The notes under the pieces are model-generated. The model was not told where the DNA came from. It did no database searches and saw nothing but the letters and a program-made list of their open reading frames with translations. DNA of 64,000 nt from Chloranthus sessilifolius (taxonomy: Eukaryota > Streptophyta > Magnoliopsida > Chloranthales > Chloranthaceae): NCBI GenBank assembly GCA_021018995.1, contig CM037593.1:44901810-44965809 (forward strand), written 5' to 3'. Shown here in pieces: positions 1 to 9,380 of this stretch. A program made the translations under genes and the position numbers. The stretch's first letter is position 1; the number at the start of each line of letters is the position of its first letter.

Positions 1-874
1 CTATTATACGCTTGCAATAGGTGATGACTTAATTAGATACACATAGTAAGCTGATCAATGGTACATCGAACTAGATATGATTGGCCATTTGATACAGGGC
101 CTTGACAAAGAGAACTCTTCTTTCTGTACTGTGACAAGTGGGATGGATAGTCTTATAGATCAAGACATCCATGAAATGAAGTGACAAACTGTGCTTCTCC
201 AAGTCTTTCTGCATAAATTTTAACTCATCCTTTTGAGGCCGCCCTAAGAGTTCTGTGGCCATCTGAACAAAATCTGGTAAGACAGGAGGAGGTAATCTTA
301 ACATATTGACTTATAGAGTATCGTGGGACATGTTTGGTCTCTCTAAAGGCGCACTAAGAACACCAACGCTATTTCTTGTCAACTGAATAGTCAGCCCCTC
401 TACAATTGTAGAGAGCATTGGGGTTTGACCTTTGCTGCTATTAGTCATCTTTTTATAAAACAACTTCACCAATCTAGGGTGGACTAGTGTCGTTCCCGAC
501 ACTAGGAAATAGCTGAGCCCTGCATCCTTGAAGTATTTGATCGCGGCTCTACTAATATCCATAATTTCTCAAAAGGCAACATCCACTGCAACCTCAGCCC
601 CCATAATATGATGTTTCATTGTGGATGGGGGCTACTCTAACAATTTTTCGATGGATGCAGGCCTCTTGCCCTTATCCACTTGTGTGCTCTCCCTAGTGGC
701 AGACACGGTCTCTTCTTCAATTTCCATTCTTCCTTCGGGTAAGTCCTTAAGAATAACCCCAGAAGACTTGGACTTTTTGGGCGGGGCAGTCACAGCAGCA
801 TGTATATTATGTCTATGGACTGGAGAATGGTCAAACATATTACCTTCTCCGTCGTCTTCTTCCCTTCGCTTCAC
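1..874 (-). pseudogene. Athila extra ORF (Transposase_32-like protein), 5' part, broken
   Basis: The product is of unknown function; this type of ORF follows pol in Athila elements and its core matches what databases call a putative plant transposon protein. Reading starts at about 874 with a basic, charged N-terminus (MKRREEDDGEG, then a PPKKSK stretch), continues at 562-311 (DAGLSYFLVSGTTLVHPRLV) and at 304-71. The stretch ending in PRLVKLFYKKM aligns with PRLVQLFYQHI in the extra ORF of element A at 26455-26652, which supports the assignment. Frame changes near 632-562 and 311-304 make it a pseudogene, and the C-terminal part is outside the window. The family name is my recognition of the pattern, not a search result. 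Confidence 0.6.
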
Positions 875-1566
875 AGTTTTGGATCTATAATGTGTTCTTT
901 TTCCTGTAACAATAATAGAAAATCGATTAGTGCTCCAGGATATCTATAGTTTATGCCCTTACGATTGTGAATCGAGGGTTTTAGGAAAAATCTAACCAAT
1001 TCTGAAATCATTACCTTGTGTGCTTGTTATTGATCAAACCCTAATCTCGAGATAGAAGATGAAACGTTGTTAGGGTGTTTAAAGAAAAGAAAACACAAGG
1101 CAGTTGTAAAAAAAACAGTTGGATTTATCACCAGAGATTTAGAAAATGGAGGGAAAAGAAGAAGGATTAGTTGGAGAGTTCAAAAATGGGGCCGGCTTAT
1201 TCTCTCTCGAATAGGTAGGCCCTAATTTCAGTGGTGACCTGCTGAACCAATCATCACATTCGTGCGTAACCTAGAATCATGGGTTACGATTCTAGTTTTT
1301 CGGCCTTTGTAAGACCGAGCTCTTATACGAATCCAATCGTAATCGTTGTGATTAGACCATCAAATTTGATACCCAAACGTTCATAAATCCATACGATCAC
1401 TCAGAATGATGTACAGTGAAACATACGTTACGATTGGTCATGTTTTGCCATGATTGAGATCGTAAAGTACTTGTTCAACACTACTTAAAATAGAAAACTT
1501 TATACAAATATTTTAAAAGTTTTTTGCTATGGATGAGTCGGTAGCTCGACGGATCCTTGAGGATTT
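875..1566 (-). promoter_or_regulatory. leader of the X(-) extra ORF with TACGATTG-type motifs
   Basis: No coding frame. The stretch lies between the end of gag and the start of the extra ORF, where element A has its own leader (26811-27868). It holds repeated TACGATTG/CAATCGTA motifs, seen near 959-967, 1282-1292, 1326-1347, 1391-1398, 1429-1437 and 1458-1466. The same motif clusters in the X LTR at 4214-4450. A pyrimidine-rich stretch on the minus strand (about 1180-1140) looks like an untranslated leader. The point where pol is missing should lie near 1540-1566. Confidence 0.5.
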
Positions 1567-2900
1567 TCAATTTTGATTTATTGGGGTGGATGTCTCCCCC
1601 AGGAACACTTGTCCTCTCTGGTTACTAACTGACTGCCCTGGTAATTGACCACTTTTTCTCTTTGCTATGAGAAGTGAGTTGGCCAAGCTGGCCTTCCAAC
1701 TTCGTGATGGACTGAGTATGTGAGTGTAGTACTTATGAGAATTGAACAAGCTAAGATAGGTCTTTCGAATATTGATGCGACTGCTGTTGCAAGTCCCGAA
1801 GGATCTGAACAACAATAGCATCAGGTCCGTTGCTCTATCATCCAAATTGTGGTTGCACAATCAGCATTTGTCGTCTTTGGTGGAAAACTTGTGTAGGGGG
1901 ATATCTTGGCTGCACAACTATTGGTGCATGTTGCGTGCCACTTGTCAAACCATAATTGAATCCTAGGTGGTTTCTCCATGACGGGTTAATGCATTCCCGT
2001 AATCTCCTCTTTGAAATACACACGCCTGTTCTTTTTCCATTGCATCTGGATATAATGGCGCAGCTGGGCACTTGACTATAGTATGGGTTAAGCTCTGGTA
2101 AATTGCACAGGCTGCCATAGGTCTTTAATTATGCGAGTTTTTGCTTGAAGGCTTCGACTTTAGCACTAATGTCATTCTCCTTTTTTACTCAGTCATTACT
2201 GATATCGTAAATACCACCCCTCGTGATCGGAGTGTGACGAATCACATCCAGGTTAAATCTTAGCAAAGCCTATTTCTACTTTGAATATTGACCAGTTTCT
2301 CGAACAAATTTTAGGACTGCTGACCAATTTGGGCCATGAAGGCCCCTCCACTTACAACATCAATAGTGGACTGGTTTGTCTCAGTCAACCCTTGATAGAA
2401 ACTCTGCGCAATAGAACAGTTTGTCACATCATGATGAGAACATTTCCTTAACAAGTCCTTCATGCATTCCCAGCTCTCGTAAAGTAATTCCCTGGGCAAT
2501 TGCTTGAAGTCTTGAATTGCTTAGCAAATTTGGTTGGTTTTACCAATTGGGAAGTATTCAGCCAAAAATTTGGCTTGCAATCCATCCCAGTAGGTAATAC
2601 TTGTAGCGGGCAATGATAAGTCACGCTTTCGCTCTATCTTTGAGAGAGAGGGAAACAATCGTAATTTAACAATCTCATCATTCAATACCGACAACTGTAA
2701 TATGGTACAGATTTCCATGAAATCCCTAAGTGTTGATACGGATCTTATCGATGAAGTCCATGAAAAGTAGGCAAGCCTTGTAGCGTATTGAACTTGATCT
2801 CGAAGTTTTGACCAGTTGCCACCTATGGTAAAGCGATAGAAGAGGGTGTGGTCAGGGCTACTAGGGTATAATACTCTTGAATAGGGCGGTCTTCGGCCAT
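1567..2900 (-). pseudogene. Athila-type gag, broken
   Basis: Gag is the capsid/nucleocapsid protein that packages element RNA. The start at 2900 reads MAEDRPIQEYYT, a usual Athila gag beginning. The Retrotrans_gag core follows: WDGLQAKFLAEYFPIGK near 2600-2521 and CSHHDVTNCSIAQSFYQGL near 2430-2370. A glutamine- and serine-rich region comes next, and the C-terminus around 1690-1567 reads SLLIAKRKSGQLPGQSVSN, a conserved Athila gag tail also present in A (KREEGRLPSQSVANPKGQY). The frame changes at least three times and several stops interrupt it. Normal gag is about 450-600 residues; the span here is about 445 codons, so length is kept while the frame is lost. Confidence 0.75.
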
Positions 2901-3243
2901 TGTTAAAGATTCTCTTTCAGAAGCTCGATTGAAAGCTAAGTTACTCAAAAGAGTTCTTTCAATTTATGGATCTCACTCAAATAGATTTAAATTACTAGAA
3001 CGAGCATGATTCATACACCAGAAAAACAATTTTTAAGTTTTTTAATTTTATTTGATTTTTTTTAAAAAGCAGGGAGAGAAAACAAATATGATCCTCTAGC
3101 TTCTATTGTCAGAAGAAGTTTTGAAACCTTCAATCAGCTGCTTCGAATAAACCTACAAAAGATAAAGAAGTGCTCAAAGAAAATAAAAATAGAAAAGAAA
3201 AGAGGTTTGAAAGACAAATATCGATTTTTAGAATTTTTTCGCT
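2901..3243 (-). other. X(-) 5' untranslated internal region
   Basis: Non-coding, between primer site and gag start. It resembles the plus-strand X leader at 47468-47669 (the TTCTGACAA...GAAGCTAGAG block near 3090-3120 matches 47572-47590), confirming that both X copies belong to one family. Confidence 0.6.
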
Positions 3244-3261
3244 TCCCCAGTAGCAGAGCCA
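3244..3261 (-). promoter_or_regulatory. primer-binding site of X(-), decayed tRNA-Asp type
   Basis: The minus strand reads TGGCTCTGCTACTGGGGA immediately after the LTR end and a short AAGTTTT linker. The intact Athila site in element A is TGGCGCCGTTGCCGGGGA, the complement of a plant tRNA-Asp 3' end. Changes are mainly at CpG positions. Confidence 0.65.
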
Positions 3262-3993
3262 AAAACTTTGATAGCTCTATGAATTACGTTCTATCTTAAC
3301 CTATTGAAAACACAAAATGGAAGTCATAGCACTAGCGATAGGATCGCTCTCACGAGGAAGGTCGAAAACTCTCTAAAACTTTTATTTGCCTTTAAAGAAT
3401 AAAGAATGGTTAAATTAAACTAAAGTGCAAGAAAATAAATCTAAATCCTCCTACTTCTATATCCTGGTCGTCAATCAGTCTCCTTCAGTTCTCAAATATT
3501 TATGAAAATTAAAATGCCATTACACTATATTTAAGTCTTCCAGAATTTGGGCGTCAATCAAAAACTAGAATTCTTCAATATAGATTTATACAAATCTACA
3601 ACCTTTCAGAATTTGGGCGTCAATCAAACACTAGAAAATTGAAGATAGAAAAGAAAATATCATTATGCTAATCCTTCAAATTCAAGACTTTAGTCGTTAA
3701 TTAAAATCAAGAACTATCATATGTTTACAAAGCAATAAAAGAGCACAGTACATCTAAACTAGAAAGCAATAAAAAGATCTTTTATCTCTCAGTCACAGGC
3801 GTCAATTGCTTATGAGAAACTATGGATACACTACTCTAATCTTCCAATCCCCAATCACAGGCGTCAATTGCTCTTGAAAAACCTTGGATATCTAAGCTAC
3901 ACTAAACTAAGGTAATCGCCAGGAAACCCAACCTCAGTCGTCAATTGATGCTGAGAATTTCTTCGATACCTTATTCCTAGTGTCAGACCCTCT

Positions 3994-4001
3994 TATTTAT
4001 A
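3994..4001 (-). promoter_or_regulatory. TATA box of X(-) LTR
   Basis: TATAAATA on the minus strand within CTATAAATAAGAGGG. The Y LTRs carry the same CTATAAATAAG context at 5255-5262 and 48383-48390. Confidence 0.6.
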
Positions 4002-4213
4002 GATCATAAGGGGTCGGTTACAAAGTATAGAATTCTAAACAAAGTAAACTACTAAAACAAAAGTTTCTTAAGTTAACAAAACTTCTAATCCTAATCTTCC
4101 TTGCTCTGGATAGTAGATGTGCGCATGATTCTTCTCTATTTTACAGCAGTAGAGATCTTCGGATTCTTCTTTCACCAATCTTCTCAGATCCATAAGATAG
4201 CAGACTTCTATTT

Positions 4214-4450
4214 CAATCGTAAGTACGATTGCATCTCTTCATCTAGTACGATTCCTATCTCTTGAATGATCGTAACTCCTTGCTTCGTGTCTTCTAGTCT
4301 TGAGCATTTTCTATAGGATCGTAATTATGATTCCTTCTTTTCTTTCTTCAGGTTCGCTCTCTCGAGATTACGATTGGATCATAAGCTTCTTTTTTAGCTT
4401 ATAGATTGGTTCTCAACTATGATTGGGATTGTATCTTCGTGCGATCGTTA
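4214..4450. repeat. TACGATTG/CAATCGTA motif cluster in LTR X
   Basis: Copies or near-copies on both strands at 4214-4221, 4224-4231, 4247-4253, 4268-4275, 4317-4322, 4368-4377 and 4441-4448. The first two form an inverted pair three bases apart. The same core recurs in the extra-ORF leader of X(-). Confidence 0.55.
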
Positions 4451-5254
4451 TTCTTACTGCTTTTAGAGTTTATTTTAGCAAAGATTAGCACTTTGACTCT
4501 ATTCTGCTCACTGTTCTAAATATTTGTACATCATCATATCATTAGTAGCAAACTAAGGTCTAGAATTACTAAGTTAAGGGTGATAAAATAGTAAATTATG
4601 TGATTGATAAAAAAATAGTTAAAACATATTTGGAAAATAGTGAGAAAATAGACTGGGATCCCTTTAATCACAGATTCATAAATAAGTCGCATCCTATTCC
4701 TAATCAAATTTGAATTCTGGGTAACAGTCCTGCTCTTCGCTACATGCTAAAGTGAGGTATGAGAATTAGGCCCTATTCATAGTCACGGACCAGTCTTAGT
4801 CGATATGACCCGTCTAATCACTAGCAACCTAAACAGTAAACATCATTGCACGTTACCACCGAAACTAGGCTACAAGCACTAATCCGAGGGTGTCTATCCT
4901 ATTAGATCTAACCCTAATCCCAACAAGGCCATTAGGATTAAATAAAATAGAAATAAATCGCTACTAGCACATCTACAATAACAATCATAAACCTCAAACA
5001 TGCAATCATACCACAAAAATTCAGATTATAAAAGAAGCAGAGATTAAATTAATTACTTATCTTCGATCGTACAAGAGATCCCAAGCTGTGATCTTTATCA
5101 TCGCTGAATTGATCATAGAACAATGATTACTAAGCCCTCAACCTCACAAAGTCTCACAAATCAAAAATTAACTCTAACTTAAAACTAGAAAACCTAAAAC
5201 TATGAGCGAAAAGCCCTTGGGTAAAAGCTATCTTATTCCTAAGCCTAAGGTCCT

Positions 5255-5262
5255 TATTTATA
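5255..5262 (-). promoter_or_regulatory. TATA box of Y(-) LTR
   Basis: TATAAATA on the minus strand in the context CTATAAATAAGGACC, the same context as in Y(+) at 48383-48390. Confidence 0.6.
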
Positions 5263-5482
5263 GATCATAAAGCCCTAGTACAATTCTTAAACACGAAAGG
5301 TATTCACTAAAACTGCCCTAGAATCGAGCTAGGAGAGAAAGAAATATCGGAGTCTTGATTTTCGGAAGAAACCAGCTGTTGTGCCTTAAAATTCGCAAAG
5401 AAACCCAGTTTCGACATGTCGAGAATGGAGCACAACTGATCAAATTTATATGTATAAGGCTGCCCATGATTTCTGTTTGGTT

Positions 5483-5633
5483 TCGACCGGTCCAAATTTG
5501 CATTTAGACCGGTCGAATTCTGCTCTTCTAAAGATTTAATAAGCTCCACCGGTCCACTTTTATTATTGCTAAAGCTTTAATGATCTCTACTGATCAAAAT
5601 CCTACTCCATTTCATCCAAACTCGATTGGTCGA
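5483..5633. repeat. TCGACCGGTCGA motif array in Y(-) LTR
   Basis: Copies at 5483-5494 (TCGACCGGTCCA), 5506-5516, 5548-5556, a weak one near 5589 and 5622-5633 (TCGATTGGTCGA). They lie upstream of nothing coding on this strand except the Y promoter. Variants differ mostly at CpG sites. Confidence 0.55.
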
Positions 5634-5985
5634 CATTGGAAAATCCTGCATTATTCTGTATTCTTCATTTGGTCATAACTTTTTATGTACAACTCGGAAT
5701 TAGGTGTTTCTTGGCTCATTGGAAAGCTGAGAAACTCTACTTTCCAATGGTATAGGCCTCAGTCCTGGAAGATTGTTATGAAAACCTTGGTATTCTCCTT
5801 TATCTTCGTAACTTTCTGCATGTCTTTGAGTCTTCCTTAACTTTGCTCTTTTAATCACTTTTTGTACTTTTGACCTTTAAAACCTATTACACCATATCAT
5901 GCACTAAAAGAAAACATTAATAGTTAAATGTGGCCTAGCAATACCAAGATTTGGGTCTAAATTATATAGTTTTAAAGGCTGATCA

Positions 5986-6114
5986 CACCCCCAAACCTCA
6001 ACTTTGCTAGTCCTCGTGCAAAGGAAAATTTTAAAACTAAACTATAAACTATAACTACTACTCTATAAAAATAAATTCCACTTTCGTAGGGAGCATGATT
6101 GTATTTAGCGTATG
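5986..6114 (-). other. 3' internal end of Y(-) with polypurine tract
   Basis: The polypurine tract TTTGGGGGTG (plus strand 5986-5995) abuts the LTR and primes plus-strand DNA synthesis. The block at 6079-6114 (CCACTTTCGTAGGGAGCATG) matches element A at 20908-20945, showing that this is the end of an Athila internal region. It stops at 6114, where LTR X(+) begins. Confidence 0.7.
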
Positions 6115-6287
6115 TGATCAGTCACATAATTTATCATCTTGATGCCCTTAACTAAGTAATGTTAGCTCACAATTTGCTACCAATGATGTGTGAATGTGCA
6201 TATATTTAGAACAGTAAGCAGAAAACAACAGTAATATTTGCCAAAGTAAACTCATAAAGAAGTAAGAAAGCAGATCGCAAAAGAATC
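6115..6287 (+). repeat. LTR of X(+), first part
   Basis: Starts TGATCAGTCACATAATTT and matches the inverse of 4610-4440. It is cut at 6287 by element B, and the LTR resumes at 46447. The bases gaatc (6283-6287) are repeated at 46447-46451 as B's target duplication. Confidence 0.75.
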
Positions 6288-6692
6288 TGTAGACACCCAA
6301 GTTTGGCCCAAGGCCTGATCGAAACACATTTCAAGAGAGGCAAGTTTTTGAGCTTTTGATGGCATGTATGGAACCCTTAGGAATCACCCCAAACCCTTAG
6401 GAACCTATCCCTAACCCTTAGAAACCTATCCCGACCCTTAGAACCTATTTCGAATCCTAAACCTAACCTTCTCGGGCAATGGATGAGGAGTGGTGTATCG
6501 GGACTATCTACGACCTTCTACTATGATCAAATCTCATACCATTGAAAAGTAGTAGTTGTCAGCTTTCCAACGGTCTAAGAACCACCCCAATCAGAGTTGT
6601 ACATCAAAAGATATGGCAGTCGGAACCCGGAGGGCACACGCGTAATTTTGATTGGCCACCCCCTAGGGGTTTGTGCTAGTTGTATTTTTGCC

Positions 6693-6871
6693 TGGCGCAA
6701 CTAATTAGTTGTGCCATTTTCCCAGGATTTATGCCTGGTGCAACTAATAGTTGTGCCAGCATTAAAGTGGACCCCACCCTCCGAAGCCAACTTACAGGCT
6801 ACTGTTCAGCACTATTTTACTGTACATATGTCTGGCGCAACTAATAGTTGCGCCAGACATATGAACAGTAA
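6693..6871. repeat. palindrome cluster in the 5' LTR of B
   Basis: Three sites of the palindrome with core GGCGCAACTAATAGTTGCGC: 6693-6716, 6735-6759 and 6832-6856. The last pair is 97 bp apart, about twice the usual 48 bp step. The 6832 site extends into arms of 27 bp (6817-6843 and 6845-6871) with one mismatch around a single central base. Confidence 0.85.
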
Positions 6872-7197
6872 CCTCTAATTTTACCTCAAATTTCGTGATT
6901 GGGGTTTGACTTGTTAACCACCTGGGTCTTTGGGGTATGTTTTGATAATTCTGTTGCACCCTCTTACACCCTATTTGCAACCCGTTAGGTGACTTAAAAT
7001 CCCTCCCTATCATCCACCATTGGGGGACCTTTTCACACCTTTCAAGGCTCCAAAAATAGATATGAGATTACCTAATTGCTAAAAACACCTTTTCATACCA
7101 TTGGGGGACCTTTTCACCCTAGGAATCCTTAGATATGAGATTACCTAATTGCTAAAAATAATTAACATCTAAGTGGTCTCCTAATCCACTCATTCCC

Positions 7198-7205
7198 TAT
7201 AAATA
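7198..7205 (+). promoter_or_regulatory. TATA box of B 5' LTR
   Basis: CCCTATAAATAGAGCC, a strong plant TATA box, about 330 bp after the last palindrome and conserved in the 3' LTR at 45712-45719. Confidence 0.8.
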
Positions 7206-7934
7206 GAGCCCCCCTCCCCTTGGATTAAAGGTTAAAAAATTTTACCTAAGAGAGAAAGAGCTTAAAGTGAGAAGATCTTTCTCCCTTTGGTGCACCATTG
7301 CTCATACAAATTTGAGAATTCTAAAACCTCCTTTGAGTGATATTTTACACCTTAGATCCCCTAGTTTAGGTGTATGCTACCCATTTACCTTCCCTCTCTC
7401 CCTCTTAGCTAGCAAGCCTTGGAAGTTAGTACTCCATTTTCCACCACACAAGCCTTCAAAAGCTCATCAAAGCAAGCCAACGCAAGACTCTCTTACGGTT
7501 CTACAAGGGCCCGAGGGCTCCGGCTCTCCCCTTTCTTCTCCTATCTCTTCTTTAGCTCTTTCCATCTTCCCATTTGTGCCATTATGCCGCCAAATATTTT
7601 TTAGGAACGGAGGGGCACAAATAGGATTTAAGGCCCATTTGGGCAAGAGGAAGCCATTTTCGTTTCTTTTACTTTATTTTTATTTTGGCCATTAGTAGAG
7701 ACTGCGTTAAGCGGGTTGATTGGGTGCCTAACATCTTCCCGATCAATAATCGAAGCCCCTACCCAAGAGCCTTTGGTGTGGACCGGATTCAGAGTCATAT
7801 TTTTAGCACTTCGGTGCTCATAAAAATGATATTAATTTCCCAGGAAACCAAAAGCTCAGGGTGGCGACTCCTTATTTTTTGTTAGCGAGCGCATCACCAC
7901 GACGGGATCGTAAAAAATCTCATGGTTGTGCAGA

Positions 7935-7952
7935 TGGCGAGTCTGCTGGGGA
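7935..7952 (+). promoter_or_regulatory. primer-binding site of B
   Basis: TGGCGAGTCTGCTGGGGA two bases after the LTR. This form is typical of Tat/Ogre elements, for which tRNA-Arg is the usual primer; the tRNA identity is from memory and would need alignment to tRNA ends. Confidence 0.7.
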
Positions 7953-8729
7953 TGACTTTTAGAGCTTCTCCTTGAAATTTGGCCATTTCTTTTTATTTTA
8001 CTAACCTTTTTTGCTATTTTTTTTATTATTTTTGTTATTTTTTCACCCCTACTTTTCCATCATTTTTATGCCTTAGCTGATCGGCATTGCCTTTATTTTT
8101 CCTTACATTTCTATCATTTTAGGTGCCTTAGCCAATTGGCAAGACTACTTGAGCATTGTCTTTCAATTTATTTAATTTTTCGTCATTTAAAGTGCCTTAG
8201 CTGATTGGCGGGCCTACTTGTGCAAACATATTCCGACAGTGGATGACGGCTCATAGTGGCGGCACGGGGTCATCACCCCCGTCTTTTGAACTAAAGAAAA
8301 CTTCCATAAAAAAAAGAGAGTTTTAAAAAAAAAATTAAAATTGAACCAAGAATAGGGAGCTTAATTAACTTGTTTTTACATGGTAGATTTTAAAAGGGTT
8401 AGGTTTATGCACACATACAACCACCTGGGTCTTAGTATGGTGGCAGCCCCTAGTGGTGATGATTCAGAAAAGTCTTAGCCCACCTAGTATCTGAGAAGGC
8501 GCTTGCGCCGGAGGTATATCCGGTGGGTTCCCATTCCAAAGCTTAAAACCCTTGGGGAGTGCGCTAGCGAGTTATATCGGACTCAAACCCTTTAGGTGCG
8601 GTGAGGAGAGAACCGCTCACAAAAAAAAAAGCTCAGTTCCCGGAAGCCTAACTTCCATAAAACCCAAAAAAGGGACCACTTTTAGGCTGCTATTCCCTGA
8701 TGTTATAGAATATGGAGCATCATTTTTGC
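7953..8729 (+). other. B leader, non-coding
   Basis: Three imperfect T-rich repeats of about 65 bp containing GCCTTAGCTGATTGGC (near 8071, 8121 and 8191) are followed by AT-rich sequence. I see no coding frame. Around 8490-8520 are short GC-rich inverted sequences (GGCGCTTGCGCC) that could fold. Confidence 0.5.
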
Positions 8730-8897
8730 CTGCCACAAGTATTAGTTGTGCCAGTGCAAAAATTGAGAATTTATAACTGGCGCAACTAATAGTTGCGCCA
8801 GCTTTAAATCCTCCACTTTTACCTTGGCGCAACTATTAGTTGCGCCAGTGTAAAAAAGGGGCCCTACTACCTTGGCGCATGTATTAGTTGCGCCAAG
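8730..8897. repeat. palindrome array in the gag leader of B
   Basis: Four copies at 8730-8754, 8777-8801, 8824-8848 and 8872-8897, starts 47, 47 and 48 bp apart. The second is perfect (CTGGCGCAACTAATAG and its complement half). The spacers differ more than the palindromes. Confidence 0.85.
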
Positions 8898-9380
8898 TCT
8901 ACCTGGACTGCAGCAGCACGAAATCTGAGGCTTTCTCACCTCTCGAGTCCCCCGATTAGTGTGCTTAGTACCGCTGTTTGGGCCCTGCCATCTCCAACAC
9001 CTAATACGCCCCCGTCAGTCAAAAGAAGGCAACTTCTTTTTTACTCAATCCGGGGGATCAGATTATTTGCCTCAATTTTCGTGCCTTCAATAAATCGGAG
9101 GTCCTCCTTCGATTCTTTCGAAGTGCGTCAGAATCGTCGCCGCGGGTCTTGAATTAGGGTACAAGAGCCACCCGAGAAGGGAATTCCAAGGTCTCGGAAC
9201 CTTTGTTTTATAAAATTTTCTCCAAAAATAAAAAAATAAAAATCAAATTAAAACCTAAAAATAGAATCTTTGTGTGTCGACACAACGGCATCATCTTGCC
9301 CTCCATCGTCCCGTAGGGGAAAAAGGAGGAGGATTTTTGGGCCTTATCCGAGGCACCCTTACCCAACCTGTTCACACAGA
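8898..9380 (+). other. B leader between palindrome array and gag
   Basis: Non-coding by inspection, GC-richer at 8950-9180, then an A-rich tract (9215-9260). Gag is taken to start at 9381. Confidence 0.4.

Larger units (their letters stand above)
1..4610 (-). mobile_element. Athila-like retrotransposon X(-), pol-less, left part outside window
   Basis: Read on the minus strand from 4610 leftward: LTR (4610-3269), primer-binding site (3261-3244), broken gag (from 2900), a leader (about 1550-875) and the start of the extra Athila ORF (from 874), which runs off the window. No protease, RT, RNase H or integrase lies between gag and the extra ORF, whereas element A has about 4 kb of pol there. X(-) begins exactly where the Y(-) LTR breaks off at 4611, so it probably inserted into that LTR. 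Its 3' LTR and target duplication cannot be seen. Family by homology: gag and extra ORF resemble those of element A. Confidence 0.75.
3269..4610 (-). repeat. LTR of element X(-) (5' LTR)
   Basis: About 1.34 kb. On the minus strand it starts TTATCAATCACATAATTT (the plus copy at 6115 starts TGATCAGTCACATAATTT) and ends CTATCA before the primer site. It aligns in inverted orientation with 6115-6287 joined to 46447-47440. It holds a TATA box at 3994-4001 and the TACGATTG motif cluster at 4214-4450. Confidence 0.75.
4611..5985 (-). repeat. LTR of element Y(-) (3' LTR), truncated by X(-)
   Basis: On the minus strand it starts TGATCAGCCTTTAAAAC at 5985, directly after a polypurine tract. It aligns with the plus-strand Y LTR at 47670-49107. 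Relative to that copy it lacks about the last 130 bp and is replaced at 4611 by the start of LTR X. It holds a TATA box (5255-5262) and TCGACCGGTCGA-type motifs (5483-5633). Confidence 0.75.
6288..7932 (+). repeat. 5' LTR of element B
   Basis: 1,645 bp, TGTAGACACCCAAG at the start and TTGTGCA at the end. TATA box at 7198-7205, palindrome cluster at 6693-6871. The 7267-7695 open frame within it is part of the transcript leader and not conserved as protein in the 3' LTR. Confidence 0.9.

Noticed and set aside
3269-5985. One single 2.7 kb LTR
   Set aside because: Two different families are joined at 4611: each half has its own homologue elsewhere (6115-47440 and 47670-49107), its own TATA box and its own end signals.
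7267-7695. 142-codon open frame in the 5' LTR of B
   Set aside because: Lies in the transcribed leader after the TATA box; the 3' LTR copy breaks it, and composition is low complexity.
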